NCBI RefSeq assembly: GCF_002119665.1
Contig: NZ_CP021111.1
Location: forward strand, 1,302,001-1,366,000
Source of the DNA: Bordetella genomosp. 13
Lineage (GTDB): Bacteria > Pseudomonadota > Gammaproteobacteria > Burkholderiales > Burkholderiaceae_B
Length of the DNA stretch: 64,000 bases
Direction: 5' to 3'
Both the position numbers and the translations under genes were made by a program. Within the stretch, counting starts at the first letter, position 1. Every line of letters starts with the position of its first letter. The notes beneath the pieces are model-generated. The model searched no databases, had not been told where the DNA came from, and was given only the letters and a program-made list of their open reading frames with translations. Shown piece by piece: positions 1-8,802 of this stretch.

Positions 1-946
1 CCAGCATCAGCAGCGTCGATTGCGGCAGGTGGAAGTTGGTCAGCAGCGCGTCCACGGCGCGGTAGCGATAGCCGGGCGTGATGAACAGGCGCGTGTCGCC
101 CTGGGCCGCTTCCAGCGGCCGGGCGGCGCCCGGTTCGGCGCCCGACTGCGCCGCGGCCGACTCGAGCGCGCGCACGCTGGTCGTGCCCACGGCCACCACG
201 CGGCCGCCACGGGCGCGCGCAGCCGCCACGGCGTCAGCGGTCTCTTGCGGGACGGTGTACCACTCGGCATGCATCACGTGGTCCTGCAGGTTGTCCACGC
301 GCACTGGCTGGAAGGTGCCCGCGCCCACGTGCAGGGTGACGAAGGCCCGCTGCACGCCCAGCGCGGCCAGGCGCTCGAGCATGGGCTGGTCGAAATGCAG
401 GCCGGCCGTGGGCGCGGCCACGGCGCCCGGCTGGCGCGCATAGACCGTCTGGTAGCGGCTGTCGTCGTCCGCCTCGGCGGCGTGAGTGATGTAGGGCGGC
501 AGCGGCGTGGCCCCGTGCGCATCGAGCAGGTCGAGGACGGGCTGGGGAAAGCGCAGGTCGAACAGTTCGCCCTCGCGGCCCAGCACCTCGGCCTCGAAGG
601 CGTCGGCCAGGCGCAGCGTCGTGCCGGGACCCGGCGACTTGCTGGCGCGCACGTGGGCCAGGGCACGCGTGGGTTCGACCAGGCGTTCGACCAGCACCTC
701 GACCTTGCCGCCGCTGCCGGCCTTGTGGCCGGTCAGGCGCGCCTTGATGACGCGGGTGTCGTTGAAGACCAGCAGGTCGCCCGCGCGCAGCAGGCCGGCC
801 AGGTCCGGAAAGCGCAGATCATGCAGCCGGCCGGCATCGTCCAGGTGCAGCAGGCGGCTGCCTCCGCGCTCGGGCGCCGGGTGCTGCGCGATCAGCTCGG
901 GCGGCAGTTCGTAGTCGAAGTCGGATAGGGTGAGGGGGGCGGACAC
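1..946 (-). CDS. queA: S-adenosylmethionine:tRNA ribosyltransferase-isomerase QueA (partial, 3' end outside window)
   Basis: QueA transfers and isomerises the ribosyl part of SAM onto 7-aminomethyl-7-deazaguanine in tRNA, giving epoxyqueuosine in the cytoplasm. The minus-strand translation starts [21 protein letters not shown] and contains the family hallmarks [18 protein letters not shown]-like [16 protein letters not shown] and, at the window edge, [13 protein letters not shown]. About 315 residues are present. The family is about 350 long, so some 35 C-terminal residues lie before position 1. The start is a GTG (944-946), chosen because the conserved N-terminus begins right after it and no ATG fits. 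No stop or frameshift was seen. Confident assignment. Confidence 0.95.
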   Translation of the reverse strand, partial: MSAPLTLSDFDYELPPELIAQHPAPERGGSRLLHLDDAGRLHDLRFPDLAGLLRAGDLLVFNDTRVIKARLTGHKAGSGGKVEVLVERLVEPTRALAHVRASKSPGPGTTLRLADAFEAEVLGREGELFDLRFPQPVLDLLDAHGATPLPPYITHAAEADDDSRYQTVYARQPGAVAAPTAGLHFDQPMLERLAALGVQRAFVTLHVGAGTFQPVRVDNLQDHVMHAEWYTVPQETADAVAAARARGGRVVAVGTTSVRALESAAAQSGAEPGAARPLEAAQGDTRLFITPGYRYRAVDALLTNFHLPQSTLLML

Positions 947-978
947 GGGGTCGGGCAAGCGGGAAACAACCCGCTATT

Positions 979-1012
979 GTATGTCGGGCGGCGGACGCAC
1001 CGCCCGACATAC
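979..1012. repeat. Perfect 13-bp inverted repeat between queA and the amidohydrolase gene
   Basis: The arms 979-991 and 1000-1012 are perfectly complementary (GTATGTCGGGCGG and its complement) around an 8-nt loop. It lies between the end of the amidohydrolase gene and the start of queA, both on the minus strand, so it could end or attenuate transcription of the upstream operon. No T-run follows on either strand, so it is not a textbook intrinsic terminator. An RNA-processing or Rho-assisted stop hairpin is also possible. Confidence 0.5.
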
Positions 1013-1053
1013 GGCGGGCGCGGCGACCCGCCGCCGTGCGGCGTGCCGCCCTG

Positions 1054-1938
1054 TCAGGTCCCGACCGGCCCGAAGCCGAACAGCGCGGCCGGGTTGTCCA
1101 CCAGGACGCGCCGGCGCGTATCCGCATCGGGCGCATAGCGGTAGAACAGCTCCAGCAGGTCGCCGTCGTTGGGCGGCCGCCTGGTCGAAACCGGGTGCGG
1201 CCAGTCGGTGGACCACACCACCCGATCCGGCGCGGCCTGGATGTACGCCTGCGCCAGCGGCACCGCGTCGTCCCACGGTGCGCCCTGGCGCGACAGCTTG
1301 TGGCCGTTGGACAGCATCAGCCAGAAGTTGCCGCGGCCCAGCAGCTCGATCACCTTGCGCACCGTCGGTCCGTCCAGTCCTTCGGACAGATCGGGACGGC
1401 CCATGTGGTCGATCAGCACGGGGATGTCGAGGTCCTCGTACAGGGCCACCGCGTCCAGGATGCCTTCGTTGCCCGGCTGGATCTTCATGTACCAGCCCAG
1501 CTCGCGCAGGCGCGCCGCCGAATTGGCCAGGGCCTCGGGGGTGGGCATCATGTTCAGGCTGCGCAGGAAGTTGAAGCGCGCGCCACGCACGCCGGCGTCG
1601 TGCAGGCGCTGCAGCTCGGCTTCCGAGGCCGTGTCCAGCGTCTTGCCGATGGTGCAGCCGCGATAGCCCGGGCCGGCCAGCGCCAGCGCGTCCAGCATTG
1701 CGCTGTTGTCGGTGCCATAGGTGGTGGGCTGCACGATCACGCCTCGCGTGATGCCCAGCGTGCGATGCATGCGCATCGCCTCCTCGAAGGTGGCGTGCGG
1801 CATTTCGTACCCGGCGTCCGGGCGCACAGGATAGCGCTCGCGCGGGCCGAACACGTGGAACTGCGCGTCGCACGCGCCGGGCGGCGGCGGCTCGGCGGGC
1901 GCGCGCGGGTTCGGGTCGAACGGGAAGTACTGTGTCAT
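1054..1938 (-). CDS. Amidohydrolase family 2 protein, 2-pyrone-4,6-dicarboxylate lactonase (LigI)-like
   Basis: A 294-residue metal-dependent hydrolase of the amidohydrolase 2 group. Visible features are the N-terminal CDAQFHVFGP strand (the HxH motif of the superfamily is reduced to Q-F-H, as in LigI-like members), PVLIDHMGRPD near residue 170 and a C-terminal STDWPHP with the catalytic Asp. LigI homologues hydrolyse pyrone dicarboxylate or related lactones in aromatic breakdown. The substrate here is unknown. The gene starts 10 bp after the RidA-like gene, which itself follows a Bug-type binding protein, so the three probably form one minus-strand operon for uptake and hydrolysis of a carboxylated lactone or similar compound. 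Confidence 0.8.
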   Translation of the reverse strand: MTQYFPFDPNPRAPAEPPPPGACDAQFHVFGPRERYPVRPDAGYEMPHATFEEAMRMHRTLGITRGVIVQPTTYGTDNSAMLDALALAGPGYRGCTIGKTLDTASEAELQRLHDAGVRGARFNFLRSLNMMPTPEALANSAARLRELGWYMKIQPGNEGILDAVALYEDLDIPVLIDHMGRPDLSEGLDGPTVRKVIELLGRGNFWLMLSNGHKLSRQGAPWDDAVPLAQAYIQAAPDRVVWSTDWPHPVSTRRPPNDGDLLELFYRYAPDADTRRRVLVDNPAALFGFGPVGT

Positions 1939-1948
1939 GGAACCGTCC

Positions 1949-2350
1949 TCATGTTTGCGCGCCGTCGCCCAGCACCGCCATGAAATCGGCCTGGATCAGC
2001 CTGGGGCCTTCCAGGTCCGCGCCCGGCGGGGTGTGCCGGGCGGGCCGGTCTTCGGGATCGGGGAACATCGCCAGCCATTCGCGGTTGAGCGCCGTCTTGT
2101 CGTTGCGGTCCTTCAGCCAGACCGTCATCTTGATGATGTCGGCCGTGGCGCCGCCGGCCGCCTCGACGATGGCGCGCACCTGCGCGAACAGCAGGCGGCA
2201 CTGTTCGTCGAGCGAATCGGGAAACTCGCCCGTGGCGGGATCGTTGCCGTTGATGACTCCGGTCACCAGCAGGCTGCCGATGCGGCAGGCCGCCGGGATC
2301 GGCGCGCGGTGCGACGCGCCGTCGACGTAGATGCTGTGGCGTTTCTTCAT
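1949..2350 (-). CDS. RidA/YjgF/YER057c family protein
   Basis: A 133-residue protein of the RidA superfamily of small trimeric proteins that hydrolyse reactive imines or enamines or act in catabolic routes. The family pattern is visible as LLVTGVINGNDPATGEFPDSLDEQCRL, then AIVEAAGGATADIIKMTVWLKD and a C-terminal IQADFMAVLG. The reading frame is open upstream, but the ATG at 2350 is preferred because it gives the normal family length. It lies 10 bp after the Bug gene and 10 bp before the amidohydrolase. That context points to a catabolic role rather than housekeeping RidA. I could not confirm the catalytic Arg of canonical RidA, so imine deaminase activity is not certain. Confidence 0.85.
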   Translation of the reverse strand: MKKRHSIYVDGASHRAPIPAACRIGSLLVTGVINGNDPATGEFPDSLDEQCRLLFAQVRAIVEAAGGATADIIKMTVWLKDRNDKTALNREWLAMFPDPEDRPARHTPPGADLEGPRLIQADFMAVLGDGAQT

Positions 2351-2360
2351 GGGTCCTCGA

Positions 2361-3329
2361 TCATTCGGCCGTGATGTTCGCGCGGCGGATGACCTCGCTC
2401 CACTTGGCCGTCTCGGCATCCAGAAAGCGCGTGGTCTCTTCCGGCGACAGGCCGTGCGGGATGGCGTGACTGTCCGTCAGGCGCTTGGCCACGTCCGGTT
2501 CGGCCAGCACTTCGCGCGTGGCGGCGGCCAGCGCGTCGACCACCGCCTTGGGCGTGTCCTTGGGGGCGACCAGCGCGGTGTAGGTCACCGCTTCGTAGTC
2601 CTTATAGCCCAGTTCCTTCATGGTGGGCACGTTGGGCAGCATGGGCACGCGTTCGCTGGAAGCCACGGCCAGCGGACGCAGCTTGCCGCTGGTGTAGTAC
2701 GGCATGGCCACGGTGGTCTGTTCGAACGAGAACAGCACCTGCCCGCCGATCAGGTCGGTGATCTCGGGCGCGTTGCCGCGGTAGTGGGCGGTGTCCCACT
2801 TCACGCCGGACTGCAGCTGCAGCAGTTCAGAGGCCAGGTGGTTGATGGTGCCGGCCCCCGGCGAACCCATTACCATCGGTTCGGCCTTGGCCTTGGCCAG
2901 CAGTTCGTCCACCGAGTTCACCGTGAGCTTGGGGCTGGCCGTCAGTACCACCGGCGACAGCGCGATCGTGCTGATGGGCTGGAAAACCTGCTTCCACTGG
3001 TACATCGGTTTGGCAAAGACCAGCTCGGCGATCTGCAGCGGGCCGTTGGACGAAACGAACAGCGTATAGCCGTCGGGCGTCGAGCGTGCCACATAATTGC
3101 CGCCGATCTGGCCGCCAGCGCCGGCCTTGTTCTCAACGACGAAGGTCTGCTTGAACTTCCGGCTCAGCGCTTCGGCCAGAATGCGTGCCGAGATGTCGAC
3201 GTTGCCGCCCGGAGGGTACGGAACGACCAGCGTGACCGGTTTGTCGGGATAGCTCTGTGCGGCGGCGGGGCCGGCCAGCGGCAGGGTCAGCGCCAGGGCG
3301 GCGGAAAACAGGGCAAGGCGATGGTTCAT
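2361..3329 (-). CDS. Bug family periplasmic solute-binding protein (TctC-like)
   Basis: A 322-residue secreted binding protein. The N-terminus MNHRLALFSAALALTLPLAG ending in AAAQ is a cleavable Sec signal. It is followed by the Bug signature YPDKPVTLVVPYPPGGNVD, the ligand-loop GAGGQIGGNYVARSTPDGYTL, and later GSPGAGTINHLA and LPNVPTMKELGYKDYE. Bug proteins bind small carboxylates and are greatly expanded in Bordetella-like genomes. No tctA/tctB membrane partners are adjacent, as is common for orphan Bug proteins. The much longer open frame upstream is antisense to dacB and was discarded. The start at 3329 has a GGAGA ribosome site about 7 nt upstream. First gene of the Bug-ridA-amidohydrolase operon, divergent from dacB. 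Confidence 0.9.
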   Translation of the reverse strand: MNHRLALFSAALALTLPLAGPAAAQSYPDKPVTLVVPYPPGGNVDISARILAEALSRKFKQTFVVENKAGAGGQIGGNYVARSTPDGYTLFVSSNGPLQIAELVFAKPMYQWKQVFQPISTIALSPVVLTASPKLTVNSVDELLAKAKAEPMVMGSPGAGTINHLASELLQLQSGVKWDTAHYRGNAPEITDLIGGQVLFSFEQTTVAMPYYTSGKLRPLAVASSERVPMLPNVPTMKELGYKDYEAVTYTALVAPKDTPKAVVDALAAATREVLAEPDVAKRLTDSHAIPHGLSPEETTRFLDAETAKWSEVIRRANITAE

Positions 3330-3428
3330 CTGTGTTTCTCCAGGTGAAAAATCTGTAGCTATTTTTCTCCATAAATGAGACAGAATTACGATATTTTTTC
3401 GATCACCTGGAAAAGAGCAATAGAGCGG

Positions 3429-4847
3429 ATGGGAATGCTGAAACGTTGGCTGGCGGCCGTGGGGTTGGCGCTGTTCGCCTGCCAGGGCCAGGCGCAGGCG
3501 CTGCCGCCGGAGCTGTCGGCGATCTGGAAGAAGACCGGCCTGCCGGACAGTTCGCTGTCCCTGGTCGTGCAGGAAGTGGACGGACAGCGGCTGGCGGCCA
3601 TCAACTCCGCCACCTCGCGCAACCCCGCCTCGGTGATGAAGCTGGTCACCACATGGGCCGCGTTGTCCGAATTGGGGCCGAACTACATCTGGCGCACCGA
3701 ACTGCTGGCCGAGCCGGGCGCCCGCCCCGACGCCCGCGGCGTGCTGCCCGGCCCGCTGTACCTGCGCGCCGGCGGCAACCCTCAGCTGATGCTGCAAGAC
3801 CTGTGGACGCTGCTGCGCGACCTGCGGCTGCGCGGGGTGAAGCAGGTCGGCGACCTGGTCATCGACCGCAGCATCTTCGGCCAGGTGGGCATCGATCCCG
3901 GCGCCTTCGACGGCGCGCCGGACCGTGCCTATAACGCCAGTCCCGACGCATTGATGGTGGGCTTCGGTGCGGTGCGCCTGCTTTTCGTGCCGGACCCCGC
4001 CGCGCGGCAGTGGGTGCCCTACGTCGACCCGCCGCTGCCCGGCTTGCGCATCGAGGGCAATGTCGAATGGAGCGACGTGCGCTGCCCGGGGCCGCCCGTG
4101 GTGACGACCGACCCGGTCGTCACGCAGCAGGGCGTGGCCGTGCGCGTGGGCGGCAAGGTGGCCGGATCGTGCGGCGAATTCGCCTTGTATCGACTTGCCA
4201 TGTCGCAGCCCGAGTACGCCACGGCGGTGTTCCGCCAGCTGTGGACCGACCTGGGCGGCAAGTTCACCGGACAGGTGCGCGCGGGCCTCGTGCCGCCCGA
4301 CGCCGTGCTGCTGACGGCCCACGAGTCCCAGCCGCTGGGCGAGATCATCCGCACGATCAACAAGCGCAGCAACAACGTGATGGCGCGCACGCTGCTGCTG
4401 ACCCTGGGCGCGGAGCGCGGCGCGCGCCCGGCCACGGTGCAGAGCAGCGACATGGTCGCGCGTTCGCTGCTCGAGGCGCAGGGCCTGAAAATGCCGGAAC
4501 TCGTCATCGACAATGGCGCCGGCCTGGCGCGCGAGGCCCGCGTCTCGGCCGAGAGCCTGGCCGCGCTGCTGATGCACGCGTGGACCTCGCCCTACATGCC
4601 CGAGTTCATGTCGTCGCTGGCGATCTCCGGCGTGGACGGCACGGTGCGCCGCCGCCTGCGCGGCAAGGACGGCGAGGGCATGGCGCACCTGAAGACGGGC
4701 TCGCTGCGCGACGTGCGCGCGATCGCTGGCTACGTGCTGGGAGCCAGCGGCAAGCGCTACATCGTGGTCAGCATGGTCAACCACGAGCAGGCGGCAGCCG
4801 TGCGCTCGTTCAACGATGCGCTGATCGGCTGGCTGGCCGAACAGTAG
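3429..4847 (+). CDS. dacB: D-alanyl-D-alanine carboxypeptidase/endopeptidase (PBP4 type)
   Basis: A 472-residue periplasmic class C penicillin-binding protein that trims or cleaves peptidoglycan cross-links. A signal peptide ([20 protein letters not shown], cut near QAQA) precedes the catalytic domain. The three active-site motifs are present: SxxK as S68-V-M-K71, SxN as S314-N-N316, and KTG at 422-424 (HLKTGSLRD). The DacB insertion domain lies between the first two. The open frame begins 54 nt earlier at 3375, but the signal peptide supports a start at 3429. It is divergent from the Bug operon with about 100 bp between. No feature suggests loss of function. Confidence 0.93.
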   Translation: MGMLKRWLAAVGLALFACQGQAQALPPELSAIWKKTGLPDSSLSLVVQEVDGQRLAAINSATSRNPASVMKLVTTWAALSELGPNYIWRTELLAEPGARPDARGVLPGPLYLRAGGNPQLMLQDLWTLLRDLRLRGVKQVGDLVIDRSIFGQVGIDPGAFDGAPDRAYNASPDALMVGFGAVRLLFVPDPAARQWVPYVDPPLPGLRIEGNVEWSDVRCPGPPVVTTDPVVTQQGVAVRVGGKVAGSCGEFALYRLAMSQPEYATAVFRQLWTDLGGKFTGQVRAGLVPPDAVLLTAHESQPLGEIIRTINKRSNNVMARTLLLTLGAERGARPATVQSSDMVARSLLEAQGLKMPELVIDNGAGLAREARVSAESLAALLMHAWTSPYMPEFMSSLAISGVDGTVRRRLRGKDGEGMAHLKTGSLRDVRAIAGYVLGASGKRYIVVSMVNHEQAAAVRSFNDALIGWLAEQ

Positions 4848-5011
4848 ACGACGGGCAGGCCGCTCAGGCCCGGGTGCGCGGCCTCGCGCCCCGCGCCGCC
4901 GTTGCGGGCGGGTTGGGTTACCATGCCGCCCCGCGCGCCAAACGCGCTACGATAATCTGCCGCTCGCGCCAGGCGGCGCCCCGCCGCACCGTACCACTGG
5001 AGATGCCGCAC

Positions 5012-5650
5012 ATGCCCGTGCACGAAATCCGCCATCCGCTGATCCGCCACAAGCTCGGCATCATGCGTCGCGCCGACCTCAGCACCAAGAGCTTCCGGGA
5101 ACTGTCCCAAGAGGTGGGCGCGCTGCTGACCTACGAGGCGTCCAAGGACATGCCCCTGACCGAGGCCGAGGTCGAGGGCTGGTGCGGCACGGTGAAGGTC
5201 GAGAAGATCGCCGGCAAGAAAGTGACCGTGGTGCCCATCCTGCGCGCCGGCATCGGCATGCTGGACGGCGTGCTCAGCCTCATCCCGGGCGCCAAGGTCA
5301 GCGTGGTGGGCGTGGCCCGCAACGAAGAAACCCTGCAGGCGCACACCTACGTCGAACGCCTGGTGGGCGAACTGGACCAGCGCCTGGCGCTGATCGTCGA
5401 TCCCATGCTGGCCACCGGCGGATCGATGCTGGCCACCATCGACATGTTGAAGCGCGCGGGCTGCCGCGAGATCCGCGCGCTGGTGCTGGTCGCCGCGCCG
5501 CAGGGCGTCGAGGCCGTGCTGTCGCAACATCCCGACGTGCACATCTACACGGCGTCCATCGACGAGCGCCTCAACGAGAACGGCTACATCATCCCCGGCC
5601 TGGGCGACGCGGGCGACCGGATTTTCGGTACGAAGCAGAAGGGCGAGTAG
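5012..5650 (+). CDS. upp: Uracil phosphoribosyltransferase
   Basis: A 212-residue cytosolic salvage enzyme that makes UMP from uracil and PRPP. The hallmark stretches are [12 protein letters not shown] at the N-terminus, [13 protein letters not shown], the PRPP-binding loop [11 protein letters not shown] near residues 130-140, and the C-terminal uracil-binding part [13 protein letters not shown]. The start at 5012 was chosen over 5003: GGAG at 4999-5002 is correctly spaced for 5012, and the protein then begins M-P-V-H-E-I like its relatives. It stands alone, 164 bp after dacB, and is convergent with cysG. Confidence 0.96.
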   Translation: MPVHEIRHPLIRHKLGIMRRADLSTKSFRELSQEVGALLTYEASKDMPLTEAEVEGWCGTVKVEKIAGKKVTVVPILRAGIGMLDGVLSLIPGAKVSVVGVARNEETLQAHTYVERLVGELDQRLALIVDPMLATGGSMLATIDMLKRAGCREIRALVLVAAPQGVEAVLSQHPDVHIYTASIDERLNENGYIIPGLGDAGDRIFGTKQKGE

Positions 5651-5669
5651 GGCGCCAGCGCAGTAAGGG

Positions 5670-7061
5670 CTAGCCGGCGGTGCTGCCGAACCAGTGCAGC
5701 TTGTCGGCGAGCCCCGCCACCTCTCCCACGATCAGCAGCGCGGGGGCATGCACCTGGTGAGTCCGGGCCAGGGCCGCCATGTCGGCCAGCTTGCCCGCGA
5801 CCACGCGCTGCTCCGGCCGGCTGCCGTTCTCCACCAGCGCGAATGGCGTATCCGGCGCGCGGCCATGCGCGACCAGGCGCTCGGCCAGCCGCTCAAGCTG
5901 CCCCACGCCCATGTAGAACGCCAGCGTCTGGTGGCTGCGGGCCAGTCCGTCCCAATCCAGCGTGTCCTCGTCCTGGCGGCAGTGCGCGGTCACCAGCCGT
6001 ACGGACTGCGCATGGTCGCGATGCGTCAGCGGAATGCCTGCGTAGGCCGCGCAGGCCAGCGCCGCGGTGATGCCCGGAACGACCTCATAGCGTATGCCTT
6101 GCTCGCGCAGGAATTCGAGTTCCTCGCCGCCCCGGCCGAAGATGAAGGCGTCGCCGCCTTTCAGGCGGACCACGCGCCGGCCGACCCGCGCATGCTCGGC
6201 CATCAGCGCATGGATGCGCGCCTGCGTGGCGTCGTGATTCTCGCCGGGCAGCTTGCCCACCGAAATGCGGTCGGCGTCGCGGCGCGCCAGCGCCAGGACG
6301 TCGGCGCTGGCCAGGCGGTCGTGCAGGATGACGTCGGCCTCGTTCAAGGCGCGCAGCGCCTTCAACGTCAGCAGGCCGGGATCGCCCGGCCCCGCGCCCA
6401 CCAGCACCACGCTGCCCGGCTGCTGCGGCCAGCCGCGGTCCAGCGCCTGCTGCAGTTCCGCCTCGGCCTGCGCGGGCTGCTGCTGCCGCAGCCATCCGGC
6501 CACGGGGCCGTCCAGCAGCCAGTCGTAGAAGCGGCGGCGCTGGCCCAGGTCGGGCAGGGCGGCGCGGATGCGCGGCCGGTGGCGCGCCGCCAGTTCGGCC
6601 AGCGGGCCCAGCGCATGGTCCAGCAGCGATTCCAGGCGCTCGCGCAGGCGGCGCGCCAGCACCGGCGCCACGCCCGAGGATGAGATGGCCAGCACCAGCG
6701 GCGAACGGTCCACGATGGCGGGCACCTGGAAGGACGACAGCTCGGCGTCGTCGACCACGTTGCAGAAGATGCGGCGCTCGCGGGCCGCGGCATCCACCGC
6801 CGCGTTGACCTCCCGGTCGTCGGTGGCGGCTACCACCAGCCAGGCGTCGTCCAGCCAGGACGCTTCGAAACGGCCGGGCACGTGCACGATGCGGCCATCG
6901 GCCGCCTGCCCCGCCAGCTCGGGTTCGAGATCCGGGGCGCCTACACGCACCTCGGCGCCGGCCTCTTGCAGCGCGCGCACTTTGCGGGCGGCCACGCTGC
7001 CGCCTCCCACCACCAGCACGCGCCGTCCCTGCAGGTCGGCAAATATCGGAAAGAGCTTCAT
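5670..7061 (-). CDS. cysG: Siroheme synthase CysG (uroporphyrinogen-III methyltransferase / precorrin-2 dehydrogenase / ferrochelatase)
   Basis: A 463-residue fused enzyme making siroheme from uroporphyrinogen III. Residues 1 to about 215 are the dehydrogenase/ferrochelatase half, with an NAD-binding [15 protein letters not shown]. From about residue 217 is the SAM-dependent methyltransferase half, with [39 protein letters not shown] and [21 protein letters not shown]. It is divergent from the nitrate transport and reduction operon. Siroheme is the cofactor of assimilatory nitrite and sulfite reductases, so the placement makes functional sense. The start [10 protein letters not shown] matches the family. 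The 16 upstream residues in the open frame are not conserved. Confidence 0.96.
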   Translation of the reverse strand: MKLFPIFADLQGRRVLVVGGGSVAARKVRALQEAGAEVRVGAPDLEPELAGQAADGRIVHVPGRFEASWLDDAWLVVAATDDREVNAAVDAAARERRIFCNVVDDAELSSFQVPAIVDRSPLVLAISSSGVAPVLARRLRERLESLLDHALGPLAELAARHRPRIRAALPDLGQRRRFYDWLLDGPVAGWLRQQQPAQAEAELQQALDRGWPQQPGSVVLVGAGPGDPGLLTLKALRALNEADVILHDRLASADVLALARRDADRISVGKLPGENHDATQARIHALMAEHARVGRRVVRLKGGDAFIFGRGGEELEFLREQGIRYEVVPGITAALACAAYAGIPLTHRDHAQSVRLVTAHCRQDEDTLDWDGLARSHQTLAFYMGVGQLERLAERLVAHGRAPDTPFALVENGSRPEQRVVAGKLADMAALARTHQVHAPALLIVGEVAGLADKLHWFGSTAG

Positions 7062-7104
7062 CGAAAAGGGCCCGGGCGAGCCGGAATGGCCCGCAAAAGC
7101 GGCC

Positions 7105-7134
7105 ATCATAGAAAGCGGGGCTACATCTCTACAA
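7105..7134 (-). promoter_or_regulatory. Possible sigma-70-type promoter of cysG
   Basis: On the minus strand a TATGAT -10-like hexamer (7105-7110) is preceded, after 18 bp, by TTGTAG (7129-7134), a weak -35. It would start transcripts about 35-40 nt before the cysG start. It is based on hexamer match only. Confidence 0.3.
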
Positions 7135-7214
7135 CTTCTGATTCATTGGATTGATATGGGCCGTGGTTATTAAGCCCTGTCGTCACGTGGCAGAAGCGGC
7201 GTTGCTGCACTGCG

Positions 7215-7229
7215 GCACGAAAACAGTGC
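7215..7229 (+). promoter_or_regulatory. Upstream NtrC-type enhancer site
   Basis: GCACG-AAAAC-AGTGC has the perfect GCAC-N7-GTGC core of NtrC sites (consensus GCACC-N5-GGTGC). It lies about 130 bp upstream of the -24/-12 promoter and its centre is 33 bp from the second site, about three helical turns. Such spacing favours cooperative NtrC binding. Confidence 0.7.
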
Positions 7230-7247
7230 GGCCATCATGCGCCTCGC

Positions 7248-7262
7248 GCACCGGTTATGTGC
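7248..7262 (+). promoter_or_regulatory. Downstream NtrC-type enhancer site
   Basis: GCACC-GGTTA-TGTGC matches the NtrC consensus GCACC-N5-GGTGC in 9 of 10 defined bases and keeps the GCAC-N7-GTGC core. It lies about 87 bp upstream of the -24 element, the usual enhancer distance, and pairs with the site at 7215-7229. Confidence 0.75.
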
Positions 7263-7348
7263 GTGCCATGCATCGATGCAGCGCCGGATATGCCGGCGGA
7301 AAGAGGCAACTGCATGAAAAGAAAGGGAAATCTGATCGGTCTCACACC

Positions 7349-7364
7349 TGGCATGGCTATTGCT
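7349..7364 (+). promoter_or_regulatory. Sigma-54 (-24/-12) promoter of the nitrate operon
   Basis: TGGCATG-GCTA-TTGCT agrees with the sigma-54 consensus TGGCAYR-N4-TTGCW. The invariant GG (7350-7351) and GC (7362-7363) are separated by exactly 10 nt. Transcription is expected to start near 7375, giving a leader of about 128 nt before nrtA. Together with the two NtrC sites this indicates nitrogen-limitation control. Confidence 0.85.
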
Positions 7365-7374
7365 TGATCGGATG

Positions 7375-7502
7375 TGGGCGGCCGCATGCGGCCCTCCGCT
7401 CTGCCATGCAGTAGGAACAAAGGCGTTCCGCAACGTTCTCGGGCCCGGCCCGACGACGTGCGGAGCGCTTTTTTTTTCAATGTTTCTTCCGGAGCCTTGA
7501 CG
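7375..7502 (+). ncRNA. Nitrate operon leader RNA, candidate ANTAR (NasT/NasR-type) antitermination element
   Basis: The leader between the sigma-54 promoter and nrtA carries a small hairpin at 7414-7429: stem GGAAC/GTTCC, six-base loop AAAGGC with A at loop position 1 and G at position 4. That is the feature recognised by ANTAR-domain antiterminators. Its 3' arm (7425-7429) is also part of the 5' arm of the terminator at 7423-7477, so the two structures exclude each other. An upstream palindrome (GGCCGCATGCGGCC, 7378-7391) or CTGC-CAT-GCAG (7401-7411) could serve as the first hairpin, but neither shows the expected A1/G4 hexaloop. Inferred model: without nitrate or nitrite the terminator forms. 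With them a NasT/NasR-like protein holds the small hairpin and lets transcription proceed. No such regulator gene is in the window. Confidence 0.6.
7423..7477 (+). terminator. Intrinsic terminator inside the nitrate operon leader
   Basis: The 5' arm GCGTTCCGCAACGT (7423-7436) pairs with ACGTGCGGAGCGC (7456-7468) through 13 pairs, with one G-T wobble and one bulged A. Nine T residues follow (7469-7477). A GC-rich inner hairpin occupies the loop. It lies between promoter and first gene, so it must act as an attenuator rather than as an operon end. Confidence 0.85.
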
Positions 7503-8801
7503 ATGCCTGCATTCCGCACTCCTTCCATGCCGTCCCGCCCTGGGCCGTCTGCAGCAGATCCGCAACGCCGCCGGTGGCTGGCCGGCGCCGCCCGCGCCGC
7601 CGCGGGCGCCGGCTTGCTCGGTTTGGTCGACCCGCTGGTGCGCGCCGGCGCATGGGCAGCGGGCAGCGACGCGCCGGAGACGCCGGAGGTACGCATCGGC
7701 TTCATTCCCCTGACCGACTGCGCCTCGGTGGTGATGGCCTCGGTGCTGGGCATCGACAAGAAGTATGGCGTCAGGATCGTGCCCTCCAAGGAGGCTTCGT
7801 GGGCGGCCGTTCGAGACAAGCTGCTCAACGGTGAACTCGAACTCGCGCACGTCCTGTATGGCCTGGTGTACGGCCTGCAGATGGGCGTCGGCGGCCCGAG
7901 GAAGGACATGGCGGCGCTGATGAGCCTGAATCAGAACGGGCAGTCCATCACACTGTCGCGCCAGTTGCTACAGGCCGGCGCGCGCGATGGCGAGTCCCTG
8001 GCCGGGCTGATGGCCAAGGACAAGCGCGACTACGGTTTCGCGCATACGTTTCCCACCGGCACCCATGCGATGTGGCTGTATTACTGGCTGGCCGCCTACG
8101 GCATCGATCCGCTGCGCGACGTGCGAGCCATCACCGTGCCGCCGCCCCAGATGGTGGCCAACATGCGCGTAGGCAACATGGACGGCTTCTGCGTGGGCGA
8201 ACCGTGGGGCGCGCGCGCCATCCTGGACAAGATCGGCTTCACGGCCTGCACCACCCAGCAGATATGGCCGGATCACCCCGAGAAGGTACTGGGCGCCACG
8301 GCCGAGTTCGTGCAGCGCAATCCCAACACGGCGCGCGCCGTCACCGCGGCGATCATCGAGGCGGGCCAGTGGATCGACGCATCGCCCGAGAACCGCCGCA
8401 AGACCGCCGAGACGATCGCCGCGCGCGCCTACGTCAACACCGATGCCGCGGGCATCATCGACCGCATGCAGGGCCGCTACGACGACGGCGCCGGCCGGCA
8501 GTGGGACGACGAACATCCCATGCGCTTCTACGGCGGCGGCGAGGCCAGCTTCCCGTACCTCAGCGACGGCATGTGGTTCCTGACGCAGCAGAAGCGCTGG
8601 GGCCTGCTGAAAGACCACCCCGACTATCTGGCGGTGGCGCGGCAGGTCAACCGCATCGACGTGTACAGGCAGGCGGCCCAGGCGGCCGGCGCAACGCTGC
8701 CCGCCACTGAAATGCGCAAATCCACTTTGATCGACGGCACCGTGTGGGACGGCGGCAATCCCGCGGCCTATGCCGACGGCTTCAAGATAAAGGCGGCCTG
8801 A
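7503..8801 (+). CDS. nrtA: Nitrate ABC transporter substrate-binding protein (NrtA-like)
   Basis: A 432-residue periplasmic nitrate/nitrite-binding protein. An Arg-rich start followed by a hydrophobic Ala-rich stretch (RRRWLAGAARAAAGAGLLGL) looks like a Tat-type signal. The mature part has the NrtA/CmpA pattern VRIGFIPLTDCASVVMASVLG, WAAVRDKLLNGELELAHVLYGLVYGL, SLNQNGQSITLS, FPTGTHAMWLYYWLAAYGIDP and VGEPWGARA. The start at 7503 has GGAG eight bases upstream. The upstream open frame only reads the leader. First gene of the nrtA-nrtB-nrtD-nasB-nasA operon, with the permease starting 1 base after its stop. Confidence 0.93.
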   Translation: MPAFRTPSMPSRPGPSAADPQRRRWLAGAARAAAGAGLLGLVDPLVRAGAWAAGSDAPETPEVRIGFIPLTDCASVVMASVLGIDKKYGVRIVPSKEASWAAVRDKLLNGELELAHVLYGLVYGLQMGVGGPRKDMAALMSLNQNGQSITLSRQLLQAGARDGESLAGLMAKDKRDYGFAHTFPTGTHAMWLYYWLAAYGIDPLRDVRAITVPPPQMVANMRVGNMDGFCVGEPWGARAILDKIGFTACTTQQIWPDHPEKVLGATAEFVQRNPNTARAVTAAIIEAGQWIDASPENRRKTAETIAARAYVNTDAAGIIDRMQGRYDDGAGRQWDDEHPMRFYGGGEASFPYLSDGMWFLTQQKRWGLLKDHPDYLAVARQVNRIDVYRQAAQAAGATLPATEMRKSTLIDGTVWDGGNPAAYADGFKIKAA

Positions 8802-8802
8802 C

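Noticed and set aside
3330..4784. N-terminal extension of the Bug protein to more than 800 residues
   Set aside because: The extension is antisense to dacB. The signal peptide and ribosome site place the start at 3329.
7378..7411. Upstream palindrome as the certain first hairpin of an ANTAR pair
   Set aside because: Neither GGCCGCATGCGGCC nor CTGC-CAT-GCAG gives a six-base loop with A1 and G4. It is kept only as a possibility in the leader entry.
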